DNA of 64,000 nt from Xylanibacter brevis ATCC 19188 (GCF_000621725.1 NZ_JHXM01000011.1:84436-148435), one strand, 5' to 3'. Shown: positions 47,923 to 57,154, counted from the stretch's first letter. The notes: generated by a model from the sequence alone, not told the origin. Made by a program: numbers and translations.

Positions 47923-48662
47923 TTTTTGCCATTGCCCTGCTACTACTGTCAACGACAGCTAGAGCTGAAGGCGACGACTTTGGCCTCTGGAGCGAAGTTA
48001 ACGTTGAAAAGAAAATCGATTCGCATTGGGATGTTGCCGCCGGCGCCGAGCTGCGCCTACGCGATAACGCCAACGAGATACAGCGCTGGAGCGCAGGCCT
48101 CGATGTATCCTATAAGATCAGTAAATGGCTGAAGATATCGGCTGGCTATTCACTTCTTTCTGACAACAACTACAAGGTCAGCACGAAACAGAAAGTAGCC
48201 GACTACTACGGACAGCGACATCGCTTCAACCTGTCGCTGACGGGGTCGAAGGACTTCGGACGTCTCAGCCTCTCGCTTCGCGAACGCTGGCAATACACCT
48301 ATCGCCCTGCTAAGTCCGTATGGCGCCACTATGCCGAAGGCCACCAGTTTGCAGGACAATATGCCGATTTCGACGATGACGGAGAGCCCACGAAGCACAC
48401 CTTCGACGGAAAGGCCAAAAACGTGTGGCGCAACCGACTGCAATTGAAGTATAAACTCACGAAACAGTGGCGCCCATATGCCAATGCCGAATCCTACACC
48501 ACCAAAGGTTTAGAGAAGATGCGCTATTCGCTGGGCACCGAGTTTCGAATCAACAAGCAGCACTCTTTTGACGTCAAATATCTTTTCCAAGATATCAGAA
48601 GCAACGACAACGACGAAACCGATAGCCATATCATAGGCCTGGGTTACACTTATAAATTCTAA
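47907..48662 (+). CDS. DUF2490-like outer-membrane beta-barrel protein
   Basis: 251 aa. Signal peptide ends TARA; mature start EGDDFGLWSEVNVEKKIDSH. Strands such as HRFNLSLTGSKDFGRLSLSL and RNRLQLKYKLTKQWRPYANA and the final YLFQDIRSN...GLGYTYKF with terminal Phe fit a small barrel of the DUF2490 kind. It is the third gene of the VTC module, suggesting the module spans both membranes. Confidence 0.8.
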   Translation: MERSLVFAIALLLLSTTARAEGDDFGLWSEVNVEKKIDSHWDVAAGAELRLRDNANEIQRWSAGLDVSYKISKWLKISAGYSLLSDNNYKVSTKQKVADYYGQRHRFNLSLTGSKDFGRLSLSLRERWQYTYRPAKSVWRHYAEGHQFAGQYADFDDDGEPTKHTFDGKAKNVWRNRLQLKYKLTKQWRPYANAESYTTKGLEKMRYSLGTEFRINKQHSFDVKYLFQDIRSNDNDETDSHIIGLGYTYKF

Positions 48663-48665
48663 TTT

Positions 48666-48738
48666 TTCCCGCTTATTTTGCTTGTGTTCTAAGTTTTTTT
48701 CATACCTTTGCAACACAAAAGCAAAATAAGCATGGGAA
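48666..48738. promoter_or_regulatory. long inverted repeat bracketing the lacI-type promoter
   Basis: Left arm 48666-48688 and right arm 48712-48738 pair over 23 bases in three perfect blocks: TTCCC/GGGAA, GCTTATTTTGCTT/AAGCAAAATAAGC and GTGTT/AACAC, with two 2-base bulges in the right arm. The promoter box and start codon of the regulator lie inside. The left arm is upstream of the transcription start, so this is a DNA-level element, a candidate operator for the regulator itself. Confidence 0.7.
48703..48710 (+). promoter_or_regulatory. -7 promoter box for lacI-type regulator and uxaA
   Basis: TACCTTTG; a TTTG at 48677-48680 lies 22 bases upstream. Both are within or beside the inverted repeat 48666-48738. 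Confidence 0.6.
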
Positions 48739-49799
48739 CAGAAAACATCAGAATTAAGGATATCGCCGAGCGTGCCGGCGTGAGTGTTGGAACAGTCGAT
48801 CGCGTACTTCATAATCGTCCGAACGTTTCGCAATCAGCTCGTGAGAAAGTAGAGAAGGCTCTGGCAGAGATGAACTACGAGCCCAACGTCTATGCTTCTG
48901 CATTGGCCTATAATAAGGACTACACCTTCTATTGCATCATGCCCAAGCATGAGAGCGAAGCCTACTGGGAGGAGATAGAGGAAGGTGTGCGCGCAGCCAC
49001 GCATAAGCGCCGTGACTTCCACATCTCACTGCGCATTCTGTACTACGAACGCTTCAACACGCCCTCTTTTGTCAAGACCACACAGGAGTGTCTTGAAGCC
49101 AACCCTGATGGCGTCATTGTGGTGCCATCAAAACTGGAAGACACACAGCATTTTGCCGACGAACTGCACGAGCGCAACATCCCGTTTATCCTGCTCGACT
49201 CCTACATGCCCGACCTGCGCCCGCTGGCTTTCTTCGGACAAGACTCTTTCCAAAGTGGCTACTTCACGGCTCGCATGATGATGCTTCTGGCATCCAATGA
49301 AGAAGAGATCATGCTGATGAAGCAGCTCAAGGACGGACACATCGGTTCGAAGCAGCAGTCAAACCGCGAAACTGGTTTCCGCCACTACATGCGCGACCAC
49401 TTCCCCAAAATCAAGATCACAGAAGTCAATCTCCCCATGGGTGAACCCAAGGAGTCGTACGACAAGATATTAGAGGATTTCTTCCAGGAGCACCCCCACG
49501 TGCACCACTGCATCACCTTCAATTCGAAGGCACACATCGTGGGCCAGTTCCTGCTGCGCACCAATCGTCGTAATGTACAGATCATGGGATATGACATGGT
49601 GCCCAAGAATGCCGAATGCGTGCGCCGTGGCAGCATCTCCTTCCTCGTTGCCCAGCATGCCTACATGCAGGGCTATGCCTGCATCGAAACCCTTTTCCAG
49701 GCCATTGTTCTTAAGAAAGAGGTGACTCCCGTCAACTACATGCCTATTGAGCTGTTGACCAGAGAAAACATTGACTTCTACAGAAGAACTAATTTCTAA
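48732..49799 (+). CDS. LacI family transcriptional regulator
   Basis: 355 aa. N-terminal helix-turn-helix IRIKDIAERAGVSVGTVDRV followed by the hinge HNRPNVSQSAREKVEKALAE and a periplasmic-binding-protein-like effector domain (YTFYCIMPKHESEAYWEEIE, VIVVPSKLEDTQHFADEL). The ATG at 48732 (MGTENIRIKDI) is chosen because the promoter box ends at 48710. Located 15 bases before uxaA, so it probably controls altronate use in response to a hexuronate-derived sugar. Autoregulation through the flanking inverted repeat is suggested. Confidence 0.9.
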   Translation: MGTENIRIKDIAERAGVSVGTVDRVLHNRPNVSQSAREKVEKALAEMNYEPNVYASALAYNKDYTFYCIMPKHESEAYWEEIEEGVRAATHKRRDFHISLRILYYERFNTPSFVKTTQECLEANPDGVIVVPSKLEDTQHFADELHERNIPFILLDSYMPDLRPLAFFGQDSFQSGYFTARMMMLLASNEEEIMLMKQLKDGHIGSKQQSNRETGFRHYMRDHFPKIKITEVNLPMGEPKESYDKILEDFFQEHPHVHHCITFNSKAHIVGQFLLRTNRRNVQIMGYDMVPKNAECVRRGSISFLVAQHAYMQGYACIETLFQAIVLKKEVTPVNYMPIELLTRENIDFYRRTNF

Positions 49800-49814
49800 A
49801 CAAACAAACTACTT

Positions 49815-51311
49815 ATGAATCAAACTACGTTTATCAAAATCAACCCAGCCGACTCGGTGGTGGTGTGCCTCGCTGCGATGCAGAAAGGCCAGCACATCGA
49901 CATTGACGGACGCACCATCGTCCTCAATCAAGACACACCTGCCGGACACAAGGTCCTGATCAAGGACACACCTGCCGGCACCGACATCATCAAGTATGGC
50001 TATCCCATCGGACACGCCAAGCAAGACCTAAAGGCAGGCGACTGGGTCAACGAGAATAATCTCAAGACAAATCTATCAGGAACACTTGAATACACATATA
50101 GCCCTGTAAAAGAGGAACTTAAAATAAAGAAAGAAAAACGCCACTTTAACGGATATGTTCGAAAAAACGGCGATGTTGGTGTGCGCAATGAGATATGGAT
50201 TGTACCCACTGTGGGATGCGTCAATGGCGTAGCCGAGCGCCTCGCCAAGAAGTTGCGCGAGGAAACTGGCTGCAAAGACATCGATGCCATCTACACCTGG
50301 CACCACAACTATGGATGTTCACAACTCTCAGGCGACCACGAGAACACACGTAAGGTGCTGCGCGACATCGTGCTCCACCCCAACGCAGGCGCCGTGCTGG
50401 TGCTGGGACTTGGTTGCGAGAACAATCAGCCTGATACTTTCATGGAGACGCTGGGAGACTACGACACGGAGCGTGTGCGCCTCCTGGTGACGCAGAAAGT
50501 GGAAGGCGACGAAGTGGAAGAAGGCATGCACATCCTGCGTGAGCTCTATCAGATAGCCAGTCAAGACCGCAGAGAGGAAGTGCCCATCTCCAAGCTTCGT
50601 GTAGGCCTAAAATGCGGTGGAAGCGATGGTTTTAGCGGCATCACGGCCAATCCGCTGGTGGGCGAATTCAGCGATTGGCTGGTGGCTCAGGGCGGCACCA
50701 GCGTGCTCACAGAAGTGCCAGAGATGTTTGGTGCAGAAACCATCCTGATGAATCGCTGCAAGACACCTGAGCTATTTGAAAAGACGGTGTCGATGATCAA
50801 TAACTTCAAGGAGTATTTCCTCTCACACGGCGAACCCGTGGGCGAGAACCCCAGCCCTGGCAACAAGGCGGGAGGCATCTCTACGCTGGAAGACAAAGCG
50901 CTGGGATGCACTCAGAAGTGCGGACGCGCACCCGTTGACGGTGTGATGGAATATGGTGATCGCCTCACCACCAGCGGACTCAACCTACTCTCGGCGCCAG
51001 GCAACGACCTCGTTGCTGCCACTGCACTGGCTGCCTGCGGATGCCACATCGTGCTGTTCACCACAGGTCGCGGCACACCCTTCGGCACCTTTGTGCCCAC
51101 GATGAAGATTGCCACCAATCCCGACTTGGCGCGCCGTAAGTCCAACTGGGTAGATTTCTCTGCCGGACAGCTCGTCGAGGGACGTTCTATGGAGGAACTG
51201 CTGCCTGAGTTCATCGATAAAGTAATCAACATTGCATCTGGCGAACAGGTGCGCAACGAGGAAAACGATTATCGCGAGATAGCCATCTTTAAGAATGGCG
51301 TCACACTATAA
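49815..51311 (+). CDS. uxaA: altronate dehydratase
   Basis: 498 aa, full length. Dehydrates D-altronate to 2-keto-3-deoxygluconate in galacturonate breakdown. N-terminal SAF-type domain (about 10-95, INPADSVVVCLAAMQKGQHI) and C-terminal catalytic domain with the metal-site stretches TWHHNYGCSQLSGDHENTRK, GLGCENNQPD, LKCGGSDGFSGITANPLVG and TTGRGTPFGTFVPTMKIATN. Other uxa/uxu genes are not in the window. Forms an operon with the upstream regulator and the downstream carrier. Confidence 0.95.
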   Translation: MNQTTFIKINPADSVVVCLAAMQKGQHIDIDGRTIVLNQDTPAGHKVLIKDTPAGTDIIKYGYPIGHAKQDLKAGDWVNENNLKTNLSGTLEYTYSPVKEELKIKKEKRHFNGYVRKNGDVGVRNEIWIVPTVGCVNGVAERLAKKLREETGCKDIDAIYTWHHNYGCSQLSGDHENTRKVLRDIVLHPNAGAVLVLGLGCENNQPDTFMETLGDYDTERVRLLVTQKVEGDEVEEGMHILRELYQIASQDRREEVPISKLRVGLKCGGSDGFSGITANPLVGEFSDWLVAQGGTSVLTEVPEMFGAETILMNRCKTPELFEKTVSMINNFKEYFLSHGEPVGENPSPGNKAGGISTLEDKALGCTQKCGRAPVDGVMEYGDRLTTSGLNLLSAPGNDLVAATALAACGCHIVLFTTGRGTPFGTFVPTMKIATNPDLARRKSNWVDFSAGQLVEGRSMEELLPEFIDKVINIASGEQVRNEENDYREIAIFKNGVTL

Positions 51312-51334
51312 GCCCACATAAAAAAAGAAGGAAA

Positions 51335-52606
51335 TTGAAGAAAGGATTACTAGCACTGTCACCCTTAGTGGTGTTTATCACGCTTTATGTAGTCACCAGT
51401 ATTATTGCTGGTGACTTTTATAAAGTGCCTATCACTGTGGCCTTTGTTGCCTCCAGCATCTATGCCATCATAACCACACGTGGAAAACTACGAAAGCGCA
51501 TCAACCTCTTCAGCCGAGGTGCAGGCACGCCCGAGATGATGCTCATGATATGGATATTCATTCTGGCAGGCGCTTTTGCCAACTCTGCAAAGGTGATGGG
51601 ATGCATCGATGCTACGGTCAACCTGACGCTATCCTTCCTTCCCTCAGAAATGCTGCTGGCAGGCCTCTTTCTGGCTGCCTGCTTCATCTCTCTCAGCATC
51701 GGCACCAGTGTGGGCACCATCGTCGCCCTGACACCTATTGCCGCAGGCGTAGCCACACAGACGGGAGCTTCCACAGCGATGCTCACCGCAGTGGTGGTGG
51801 GTGGCTCTTTCTTTGGAGACAACCTGTCGTTTATCAGCGACACCACCATCATCGCCACCCAGACGCAGGGCTGCCAACCCAGCGACAAGTTCAAAGTCAA
51901 CGCTTTCATCGTTGTGCCGGCAGCCATCGTCATTCTACTCGTGTATATACTGATGGGACAAAACATTACGGCTCCCACCAGCATCCCTGATGTGGAGTTC
52001 TGGAAGGTCGTGCCCTACCTCATCGTGCTCATCACCGCCATCTTCGGACTCAACGTCATGATAGTACTCGCTCTTGGCATCGTTTTGACCGGTTTCATCG
52101 GTTTGATCAATGGGAGCTTTGACATCTATGGATGGTTCCAGGCGATGGGCGACGGCATCCTGGGCATGAGTGAGCTCATCATCATCACCCTGCTGGCAGG
52201 CGGACTCCTTGAAATCATCAAGCACAATGGCGGCATAGACTTCATCATCGACAAGCTGACGCGGCATATCCACAGCAAGCGAGGCGGTGAACTATCCATT
52301 GCGGCGCTGGTGAGCCTTGTAAACTGCTGCACAGCCAACAACACCGTGGCTATCATCACCGTGGGAGGCATTGCTCGCAAGATAGGTCTGAAATACGAGC
52401 TCGACCCTCGCAAGTGCGCATCACTGCTAGACACCTTCTCTTGCTTCACGCAGGGAATCATCCCCTACGGCGCTCAGATGCTGATGTCGGCAGGATTGGC
52501 CTCGCTAAACCCCATTGCCATTCTGCCCCACCTCTACTATCCCTTTGCCATCGGTGTGGCTGCATTGACAGCCATCGTGCTGCGCTACCCACGTCGTTAC
52601 AGTTAA
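51335..52606 (+). CDS. NhaC-like ion transporter superfamily carrier
   Basis: 423 aa with about 11 membrane segments. Family stretches: SIGTSVGTIVALTPIAAGVA, GGSFFGDNLSFISDTTIIAT, LVNCCTANNTVAIITVGGIA, and LDTFSCFTQGIIPYGAQ. The start is TTG at 51335, with GAAGGAAA just before it; no ATG is available at the N-terminus. Annotated normally as Na+/H+ antiporter NhaC, but its place 23 bases after uxaA suggests it may carry a sugar acid with sodium instead. That is inference from context. Confidence 0.82.
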   Translation: MKKGLLALSPLVVFITLYVVTSIIAGDFYKVPITVAFVASSIYAIITTRGKLRKRINLFSRGAGTPEMMLMIWIFILAGAFANSAKVMGCIDATVNLTLSFLPSEMLLAGLFLAACFISLSIGTSVGTIVALTPIAAGVATQTGASTAMLTAVVVGGSFFGDNLSFISDTTIIATQTQGCQPSDKFKVNAFIVVPAAIVILLVYILMGQNITAPTSIPDVEFWKVVPYLIVLITAIFGLNVMIVLALGIVLTGFIGLINGSFDIYGWFQAMGDGILGMSELIIITLLAGGLLEIIKHNGGIDFIIDKLTRHIHSKRGGELSIAALVSLVNCCTANNTVAIITVGGIARKIGLKYELDPRKCASLLDTFSCFTQGIIPYGAQMLMSAGLASLNPIAILPHLYYPFAIGVAALTAIVLRYPRRYS

Positions 52607-52619
52607 AAACAAAGAATCT

Positions 52620-53417
52620 ATGGAAATCATTATTCGCAATTTCTTTCGTCTCTTACGAGCTGGCATCTTCGGCACCCAGGAGCAGATAGAACCTATGTCT
52701 GCCTGGAAGTGGAACCGCATCTATCAGCTCGCCATGCTGCAGCATGTGGCACCACAAGTACGAGAAGGCATCGACAGACTTAGCGACCAGTTTTTCCTGC
52801 AGATTCCCCCTCAACAGATGGAGCTGTGGAAGAAGGCCGATGGAAATATGCAGATAAAGATTAGTAAACCAAAGCTATCCAACAAGTTAGGCGAGAAGCG
52901 CTTAAGTAAGATTATAGACGAAGAGGGCGGAAAATCCGTCACCCTCACGGCCCTTTATCTCATCGCCTCTACGGCCCATCACCTGCTGAACGACGGCCTT
53001 TTTCTGCACCCTCTCATCGCACTGGGATGCTACATCAAGCAGCCAGAGGTCTATCCCATCGACAACGACAAGTTGTGCGATTGGATTCATAAGTTGGGGC
53101 TGAAGAGCATTGCCCAACTGGAGGCCACGCTCCTGATCAGTTACTTAGGGCTGACCGAAGAGGACATCAAGTTCACGACCACAGGCAAGCGCCACGACGT
53201 GAGTCGCATCACGCAAGAGCTGCTGCAGTTGCAGGGCACCGACAAGCACGAGTGGCAGTTCTCGCAGGGCGACGACATCTTTGTGCACAACAACAACACG
53301 AGTGCCATGTTTTGGCAAGCGCGCCGCTCAGCCAAGTATTTCCGCTATTCGCCCATAGAAAGCATCAGCAATTTCGTCTCGTCGTTCATCAATTCGCTGA
53401 CGCATGTGGAGGAATAG
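52620..53417 (+). CDS. conserved hypothetical protein
   Basis: 265 aa, soluble. N-terminal FFRLLRAGIFGTQEQIEPMS and following YQLAMLQHVAPQVREGI resemble the first helices of bacterial uncharacterised nucleotidyltransferases (NTP_transf_5), and the end KYFRYSPIESISNFVSSFIN also recalls that family, but the GSxxxD nucleotidyltransferase core is not visible. The middle is helical. Follows the carrier gene by 13 bases. Function not assigned. Confidence 0.65.
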   Translation: MEIIIRNFFRLLRAGIFGTQEQIEPMSAWKWNRIYQLAMLQHVAPQVREGIDRLSDQFFLQIPPQQMELWKKADGNMQIKISKPKLSNKLGEKRLSKIIDEEGGKSVTLTALYLIASTAHHLLNDGLFLHPLIALGCYIKQPEVYPIDNDKLCDWIHKLGLKSIAQLEATLLISYLGLTEEDIKFTTTGKRHDVSRITQELLQLQGTDKHEWQFSQGDDIFVHNNNTSAMFWQARRSAKYFRYSPIESISNFVSSFINSLTHVEE

Positions 53418-53435
53418 TGCGTCTTACGGCGCAAG

Positions 53436-53466
53436 GTGAAAGGTGAGAGGTGAGAAGTGAGAGGTG
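53436..53466. repeat. 7-bp tandem repeat GTGAGAG
   Basis: Just over four units, GTGAAAG, GTGAGAG, GTGAGAA, GTGAGAG, then GTG. It is framed by two related short hairpins, TGCGTCTTACGGCGCA at 53418-53433 and TGCGCCTTCGGCGCA at 53468-53482. Noncoding tail between converging genes. Confidence 0.75.
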
Positions 53467-53507
53467 GTGCGCCTTCGGCGCAACACTCAACGATGAGAGT
53501 AAAAACG

Positions 53508-53539
53508 CCCCTCCCTACAGGGAGGGGAACGGGGGTGGG
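53508..53539. terminator. hairpin with overlapping G-quadruplex motif
   Basis: CCCCTCCCT (53508-53516) pairs with AGGGAGGGG (53519-53527). The right arm together with the next bases gives GGGAGGGGAACGGGGGTGGG at 53520-53539, four G-runs with loops of 1, 3 and 1: a canonical quadruplex pattern. It sits between converging genes and may end transcription. Confidence 0.6.
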
Positions 53540-53542
53540 TCT

Positions 53543-56500
53543 CTAGTCTTGTTTCACAAACTTACAAGCCACCTTATGCCCACTCGCATCCGTAACCTGT
53601 GCCACATAGCAGCCGGCAGGCAACTGACTGCAATCGACATCGGCACGCCCTGCACTGAGAGCCACCGTGCGCTGCGAGAGCTTCTGACCAGAGAGGGCAT
53701 ACAGCTGCAGACGGACATGCGCTGACTCACTGCTGCAGACGATCAGGTGACGAGCCACGTAGCGAAGCGACAGATCGTCTCCCCCATCCTCTTGCTCATG
53801 GATGCCATCCACGATGTCCTGACTGACGGCGGCCAGATAGCTGGTGCGAAGATTACGCTTAGCGATGGTGGGAATGTTCATCTTGAAGATTTGAGCGGTT
53901 CCATCGGGGTATCTCCCCACGGTCTCAGTGCCCGAGTGGACATCGTAAGCCATCCTGTCTGTCCACGAACCGTCGGCAGCCGTTAGGGTCACCACGCCAC
54001 CACTGGCCGACAACTTAAACGGGGCGTGAAGCTGCGACACGGGCTCCAGCTTGTCGCACCACACGAGGAGATACCCGCGAGGCTCTATCACGGTGGATGC
54101 ATCCGTATCGCCCTTCGTGATGACATATTTCTCAGCATTCTGCAGGTCGTCGCTCAGCAGCATCCCCTCCACATCGATAGGACTTTCGGTGGTGTTATAC
54201 AGCTCCACCCAGTCGCTGCGTTTCTGGTAGTCGTTTACAAAGATCTCGTTGGCAGCGCTCACCTCGTTGACCACAACGGGAGCCGATGCCGCATCCTCTA
54301 CGAAGCAAGCCACCAGCCTGCCGATGTCCATGGATTCAGTGATCACCAGGCTGTCGCTCATCGAGTAGTACCACGACGCATTGCGACTCGAGGCCCACCC
54401 CTTGAAGCGGTAGCCCGCAGGCGCCTCGGCACAGACGGTGGCAGGCAGGAACACCGTGCCCTCGAAGTCGCTATAAGGTATCGTCTCACCGTTGAGGCGC
54501 AGCGAGGCGCCGTCCACATTGGTGGTGATGAGCATCTGGCGCGTGGTGCGGTTGGCAAGTGCCAGAGGCTCATAGTCCTTCATATAGCCCGCCATGCGAG
54601 CAGAGCGCCCGCTCAGCGCATGCCGTATCTCGTTGAGCGACCCATCGGGCGAAGCCCCCTCCCAAGCCATCGTAGGCCGCACGCGCTCGCCCAGTTCGTC
54701 GAGAACGGCCTCGGCCCGCTCTGGCAGAAACACGCTGCCGCCCATCAGAGTCATCATCGTGACAAAGCGCTGGCGGAAGCCCTCGTTCTTCAGCATGTTC
54801 AGGAAGAACGTACAGAACTTAATCTCGCCATAGCGGCGCTCAGCCGTGTCGTAGATATAGTCGTAGCGATGCCACTGCATGCCCTCCATCCATCTCAGCG
54901 GGTTGCCGCCCATATACACCTCGCCCTCCTCGTCGTACTCGCGCCCCTCGGTGCCGAAGGCAGCATCCAGGTCGAAGAAAGCGATGCGATAGCGTCCGCC
55001 ATCCGTCTTGCGATAAGCCTTCAGGTTGTTGTCGGGCCAGTCCCACGACGAGAGAAACAGCTCTGCCGCCATATAGTTGACATACTCATCGATATCCAGC
55101 AGCGTCGTGATCTCGTCGTACACCGCCTGGTCGGCCGCGTTCTTAGACAGTTCGTAGAGTCGCTCCAGCACATCCTTCGTGCCCAGCATCATGTAGGCGC
55201 CACTGTCAGGACTCTGCTCATAGACCTCCAGCTCGTCCTTGCTCAGCCCCCAGTTGGCATAAGCAAAATCCTTGTTGTTAGGTTCGCGCACGTTTATCAG
55301 TCCCTTGTACTCACCGTTCAGATAGTGTACCGCAGGCTGATAGGACATCACGTCGAGGTCGATGCCCGAGCGCTGTATCAGCTCGTGGATGGCCGCATCC
55401 TTGATGCGACACTGCGAGTCGTTGCCGCCATAGCGCACCTGGATGGTCTTGCTCTTCAGGTAAGGCTTGCTGTCGAAAAACGGATAGCTGAAAGCGTTCT
55501 GTCCGTCATAGATGCGGTCGGCTTTCAGCTTAAACGACTTAGGGTTGTTGGCACGCGTCCATCCGCCCGATATCGAGAAGTCCACATCCTGATTCACAGC
55601 CACCTCGTCGGTGCCTGGCAGCACATAGTGGAAGTTCACGGGCCTGTCCCAATCCATGTTCCAGTTCACGGGCGACGACTGTCCGTTGCCCGTCCGCCCG
55701 TTGACACCACGCACGTACACACCGATGGAATCGTCGTAAAGATAGCGTGGGTCGGTCGAAACCATGATGGCGGGCAACGTGTGGCGATGGTCGCGCTTCA
55801 CAAAGGTGCGCGTCACCACCTCGCTGGGCAACTTACCCTCCTGAAACAGTCGGAAGCGCACAGACATGTTCTTTGCCACCGCGATGCCCTGCGCCCCCAT
55901 CGTAGCCCCATTGGTCATCGTTGGCGTGGTGCCATCGGTGGTATAGCGCAGTGTGGTGCCCTCAGGTGCTGTGGCGCGCAGCGTGAAATTAGAATCGAAG
56001 AAGCCCCCCTGTCGCACAATCACGGGCGCCTCCAGCTGCTCGTTGGCATACGCCGCCCCATTGTTGCACTGCTGCGGCGTGGGCGTGGCCGTATGTGCCC
56101 ACTGCGCTCCGCCATCCGTGGTGCGAGCCCACGAGGTGCGCCCTATGGCCTCGGCATAGTTCTCGCAGAACAGCTCCTCGCCCCGCTGGTTCGAGAGCAT
56201 CAGCAAACCGCCCTCGGCATCCAACTTAAACGGTGCCTGCATTGCATTGATATTGTTGCTGCCCATCCATACGGTGCGGTAGCCGCGCGCAGGAATATTG
56301 CCAAAACCGTCAGGAATGCGCCATTTCATCGGCATGCTGGCATCGTCGCTCAGATAGCAACCACCCAGCGTAACTTCCTCGTTCAAAGGGTTATAGAGTT
56401 CAATCCATCCATCAAAGTTGTAAGCCGGACTCATCAACACATCTATGTTAGAGGCCATTACCTCGTTCAGGCACACCCCACCCCTCTGTGGCACGTGCAC

Positions 56501-57121
56501 CTCTACCTGCTGTTCAATCTTGAACCCATCGAAAATCATCCAGTTGTCGTTGCGCGCCATATCCTGCGTGTTGTAGACACCAAAGGCCACGGTCCCGTCA
56601 GTGACGTCAAACTCCAACGTGTTCTGGTACGCCCCCGCAGCAAAAGCCATCTGAGCCGTCTCCATAGAGTTAGGAAAAAACACCTTTTCATCGGGCGTAT
56701 AGCACCGTCCCACCGACTCGTTGAAGTGGAAGCTATATTCGCTCTGCAGCGCCACCTGCCGTTGCTGTGCAAACAGAAATCCACTGATGGTCTCCGTGCC
56801 GTTCTGGTATCGTTCGTAGGCCTTGTCGTGTGCACGGGTGCGATAAAGTCCCTGCACGCTGATGCGATAATGCCCGTTGGCCACGTCCGTCTGCGTATGT
56901 TCCAGGCGCATATATCCGTTCCACATCTCCATACACGAGAAGCTCACCGCCCCCAGCGACCCCGCCTCGCCCGTCAGGTTCCAGTCAGAGCGATCAGAAG
57001 TGTCGAACCCAGGGTTTTTCAGGAATCGAGCAGTAACATCTATCCATTTCGTCTCTGCCAGAGCGGTATGTGCCACCATCACCAGCAGTGCAAGTATCCA
57101 TTTAGGATTCATCATCATCAT
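53543..57121 (-). CDS. CotH kinase-family surface protein with lamin-tail domains and C-terminal sorting domain
   Basis: 1192 aa. Signal peptide 1-22 (ends TALA). Carbohydrate-binding-like N-terminal region (30-205), lamin-tail domain (about 214-330, CLNEVMASNIDVLMSP), chitobiase C-terminal-like segment (about 370-450, LRYTTDGTTPTM), CotH domain (about 455-820) with INVREPNNKDFAYANWG, SSWDWPDNNLKAYRK and RIAFFDLDAAFG, a second lamin-tail domain (about 960-1075), and a type A sorting domain at the C-terminus (LYALSGQKLSQRTVAL...). CotH proteins are atypical kinases that phosphorylate secreted proteins. Probably exported by the type IX system. Start could be any of four consecutive ATGs. Confidence 0.88.
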   Translation of the reverse strand: MMMMNPKWILALLVMVAHTALAETKWIDVTARFLKNPGFDTSDRSDWNLTGEAGSLGAVSFSCMEMWNGYMRLEHTQTDVANGHYRISVQGLYRTRAHDKAYERYQNGTETISGFLFAQQRQVALQSEYSFHFNESVGRCYTPDEKVFFPNSMETAQMAFAAGAYQNTLEFDVTDGTVAFGVYNTQDMARNDNWMIFDGFKIEQQVEVHVPQRGGVCLNEVMASNIDVLMSPAYNFDGWIELYNPLNEEVTLGGCYLSDDASMPMKWRIPDGFGNIPARGYRTVWMGSNNINAMQAPFKLDAEGGLLMLSNQRGEELFCENYAEAIGRTSWARTTDGGAQWAHTATPTPQQCNNGAAYANEQLEAPVIVRQGGFFDSNFTLRATAPEGTTLRYTTDGTTPTMTNGATMGAQGIAVAKNMSVRFRLFQEGKLPSEVVTRTFVKRDHRHTLPAIMVSTDPRYLYDDSIGVYVRGVNGRTGNGQSSPVNWNMDWDRPVNFHYVLPGTDEVAVNQDVDFSISGGWTRANNPKSFKLKADRIYDGQNAFSYPFFDSKPYLKSKTIQVRYGGNDSQCRIKDAAIHELIQRSGIDLDVMSYQPAVHYLNGEYKGLINVREPNNKDFAYANWGLSKDELEVYEQSPDSGAYMMLGTKDVLERLYELSKNAADQAVYDEITTLLDIDEYVNYMAAELFLSSWDWPDNNLKAYRKTDGGRYRIAFFDLDAAFGTEGREYDEEGEVYMGGNPLRWMEGMQWHRYDYIYDTAERRYGEIKFCTFFLNMLKNEGFRQRFVTMMTLMGGSVFLPERAEAVLDELGERVRPTMAWEGASPDGSLNEIRHALSGRSARMAGYMKDYEPLALANRTTRQMLITTNVDGASLRLNGETIPYSDFEGTVFLPATVCAEAPAGYRFKGWASSRNASWYYSMSDSLVITESMDIGRLVACFVEDAASAPVVVNEVSAANEIFVNDYQKRSDWVELYNTTESPIDVEGMLLSDDLQNAEKYVITKGDTDASTVIEPRGYLLVWCDKLEPVSQLHAPFKLSASGGVVTLTAADGSWTDRMAYDVHSGTETVGRYPDGTAQIFKMNIPTIAKRNLRTSYLAAVSQDIVDGIHEQEDGGDDLSLRYVARHLIVCSSESAHVRLQLYALSGQKLSQRTVALSAGRADVDCSQLPAGCYVAQVTDASGHKVACKFVKQD

Positions 57122-57146
57122 TACGTTTTAGGTTGAAAATCTGTGG

Positions 57147-57154
57147 CAAAGATA
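57147..57154 (-). promoter_or_regulatory. -7 promoter box for the CotH gene
   Basis: TATCTTTG on the minus strand, 25 bases upstream of the first ATG at 57121. Confidence 0.6.

Noticed and set aside
54026..57136. 1036-codon open frame on the plus strand opposite the CotH gene
   Set aside because: It is rich in His, Arg, Val and Ala with no domain, signal or start context, and mirrors the minus-strand codons of a recognisable protein. It is a shadow of G+C-rich third positions.
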